From Demequina phytophila (lineage in GTDB: Bacteria > Actinomycetota > Actinomycetes > Actinomycetales > Demequinaceae), in contig NZ_BBLW01000002.1 in assembly GCF_000971135.1 (NCBI RefSeq), positions 62,001 through 126,000 of the forward strand: DNA of 64,000 nt, written 5' to 3'. Numbering within the stretch: the first letter of the stretch is position 1; every line of letters starts with the position of its first letter. Shown one piece after another: positions 63,136 through 64,000 of the stretch. The notes below the pieces were generated by a model. The model ran no database searches. It was not told where the DNA came from and saw only the letters and a list, made by a program, of their open reading frames with translations. Made by a program: the position numbers and the translations under genes.

Positions 63136-64000
63136 ATGAATCTTCGCCTCGGCACCCGTGGATCCGCGCTCGCGACGGCGCAGTCCGGGCAGTTCGCGGA
63201 CGCCGTGGTCGCCGCGGCGGCGGACGGGGGCGTCGAGGCCGCCGTGGAGCTCGTGAAGGTCACCACGAAGGGCGACGTGGACCGCGGCTCCCTGGTGGGG
63301 CTGTCGCAGACCGGCGTGTTCGTCACGGCGCTGCGCGAGGCTCTGCTCGCGGATGAGTGCGACTTCATCGTCCACTCGCTCAAGGACGTCCCCACACAGC
63401 CGTACCCGGGCCTCGACGTGGTCGCGATCCCCGAGCGCGAGGACCCGCGCGACGTGCTGTGCACGGACGGCCGCGCCCTCGAGGACCTGCCGGCCGGCGC
63501 CCGCATCGGCACCGGCTCGCCGCGCCGGGGCTCGCAGCTGCTGGCGATGCGCCCCGACCTCGACGTCCGGCCGTTGCGCGGCAACGTCGACACCCGTCTG
63601 GGCCACATCGGACAGGACCTCGACGGCGTGCTGCTGGCCGCGGCCGGGCTCAACCGCCTGGGCCGCTCCCACGACGCGACGCAGCCGCTCGACGTCGCGG
63701 CCATGCTGCCCGCACCCGGCCAGGGCGCCCTCGCGATCGAGATCCGCGCGGACGCGCCCCTCGAGCTCCGCGACCTGTTGGCCCGTCTCGACCACGCGGA
63801 GACCCGCGCGTGCGTCACCGCCGAGCGGGAGGCGCTGCGCGTGCTCGACGCCGGCTGCGCCGCCCCGGTGGCCGCGCACGCGACGGTGACGCGCGGCCGC
63901 CTCACCCTGCACACGCGGGTGATCTCGACCGACGGCACGCTCGCGCTCAACGAGCGCAACTCCGGGGTGATCGCGGAGGCCGCGGCGATCGGGCGCTCGA
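63136..64000 (+). CDS. hemC: Hydroxymethylbilane synthase (partial)
   Basis: Porphobilinogen deaminase of haem/sirohaem synthesis, cut by the right edge after 288 codons. RLGTRGSALATAQSGQFA, IVHSLKDVPT, IGTGSPRRGSQL, PLRGNVDTRL and the dipyrromethane-cofactor Cys in VLDAGCAAPVAAHA are all present. It has its own leaderless-type promoter. Haem supply for the cytochrome bd genes in this window fits but no direct link is shown. Confidence 0.96.
   Translation, partial: MNLRLGTRGSALATAQSGQFADAVVAAAADGGVEAAVELVKVTTKGDVDRGSLVGLSQTGVFVTALREALLADECDFIVHSLKDVPTQPYPGLDVVAIPEREDPRDVLCTDGRALEDLPAGARIGTGSPRRGSQLLAMRPDLDVRPLRGNVDTRLGHIGQDLDGVLLAAAGLNRLGRSHDATQPLDVAAMLPAPGQGALAIEIRADAPLELRDLLARLDHAETRACVTAEREALRVLDAGCAAPVAAHATVTRGRLTLHTRVISTDGTLALNERNSGVIAEAAAIGRS

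Overview
The window is high-GC (roughly 70% or more) DNA with dense, short-spaced genes and gene orders typical of Actinomycetota: rne - small ORF - rplU - rpmA - obgE - proB - proA - small ORF - nadD - rsfS, rsmD-coaD-DUF177-rpmF-rnc-mutM, and a cydABDC operon. A cellobiose 2-epimerase, a secreted GH43 arabinanase-like enzyme, two cytosolic GH43-like proteins and a GH3 glycosidase point to a plant-polysaccharide-using Micrococcales organism (Cellulomonadaceae/Demequinaceae-like). That placement is inference. No phage, IS element, CRISPR array or rRNA was seen; this looks like ordinary chromosome.

Layout. 1-2.9 kb: ABC-2 exporter operon divergent from a TetR gene. 2.9-4.7 kb: SLOG/YpsA-like protein and cellobiose 2-epimerase. 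4.8-8.4 kb: rsmD, coaD, DUF177, rpmF, rnc, mutM. 8.5-16.7 kb: a DevR-like response regulator convergent with a cydA-cydB-cydD-cydC-kinase operon whose last gene is a DevS/DosS-like GAF histidine kinase. 17-29.4 kb: rne to tRNA-Ala housekeeping block. 29.4-31.7 kb: DUF1648/YtrA-type GntR pair and a HAD phosphatase. 31.8-46.9 kb: GH43 arabinanase, alcohol dehydrogenase, KstD-like flavoprotein, SGNH esterase, NUDIX pair, MFS pump, glycerate kinase and two cytosolic GH43-like genes. 46.9-51.8 kb: pirin/GNAT/STAS operon, CE1758/CE1759-type flavin oxidoreductase pair with MarR, and an MBL-fold hydrolase. 51.8-57.4 kb: MFS, GH3, TetR and two DoxX-like membrane proteins. 57.4-64 kb: SGNH, two GT4 glycosyltransferases, CopC-like, MntR-like, MFS and the start of hemC.

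Two signals stand out. First, the 10-mer GCATCGTCCC (reverse GGGACGATGC) occurs 24 times, where composition predicts well under one. It lies in both intergenic and coding DNA with a 17:7 strand bias, and inside genes it is nearly always read in one of two frames (Ala-Ser-Ser or Asp-Asp-Ala), using otherwise unfavoured GCA and GAT codons. It behaves like a dispersed genomic signature (uptake-, Chi-, KOPS- or AIMS-like), and I do not recognise it. Second, DevR-box-like palindromes of the exact 14-bp geometry sit near -43 of predicted promoters for both cydA and the first DoxX-like gene. This suggests that the DevR/DevS-like pair in the window controls cytochrome bd and the DoxX pair as a redox/oxygen regulon.

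Many genes (at least eleven) have a TAnnnT -10 box 6-8 nt before the start codon and probably make leaderless mRNAs. Limits: all family calls are from reading sequence and memory of families; no database search was run.
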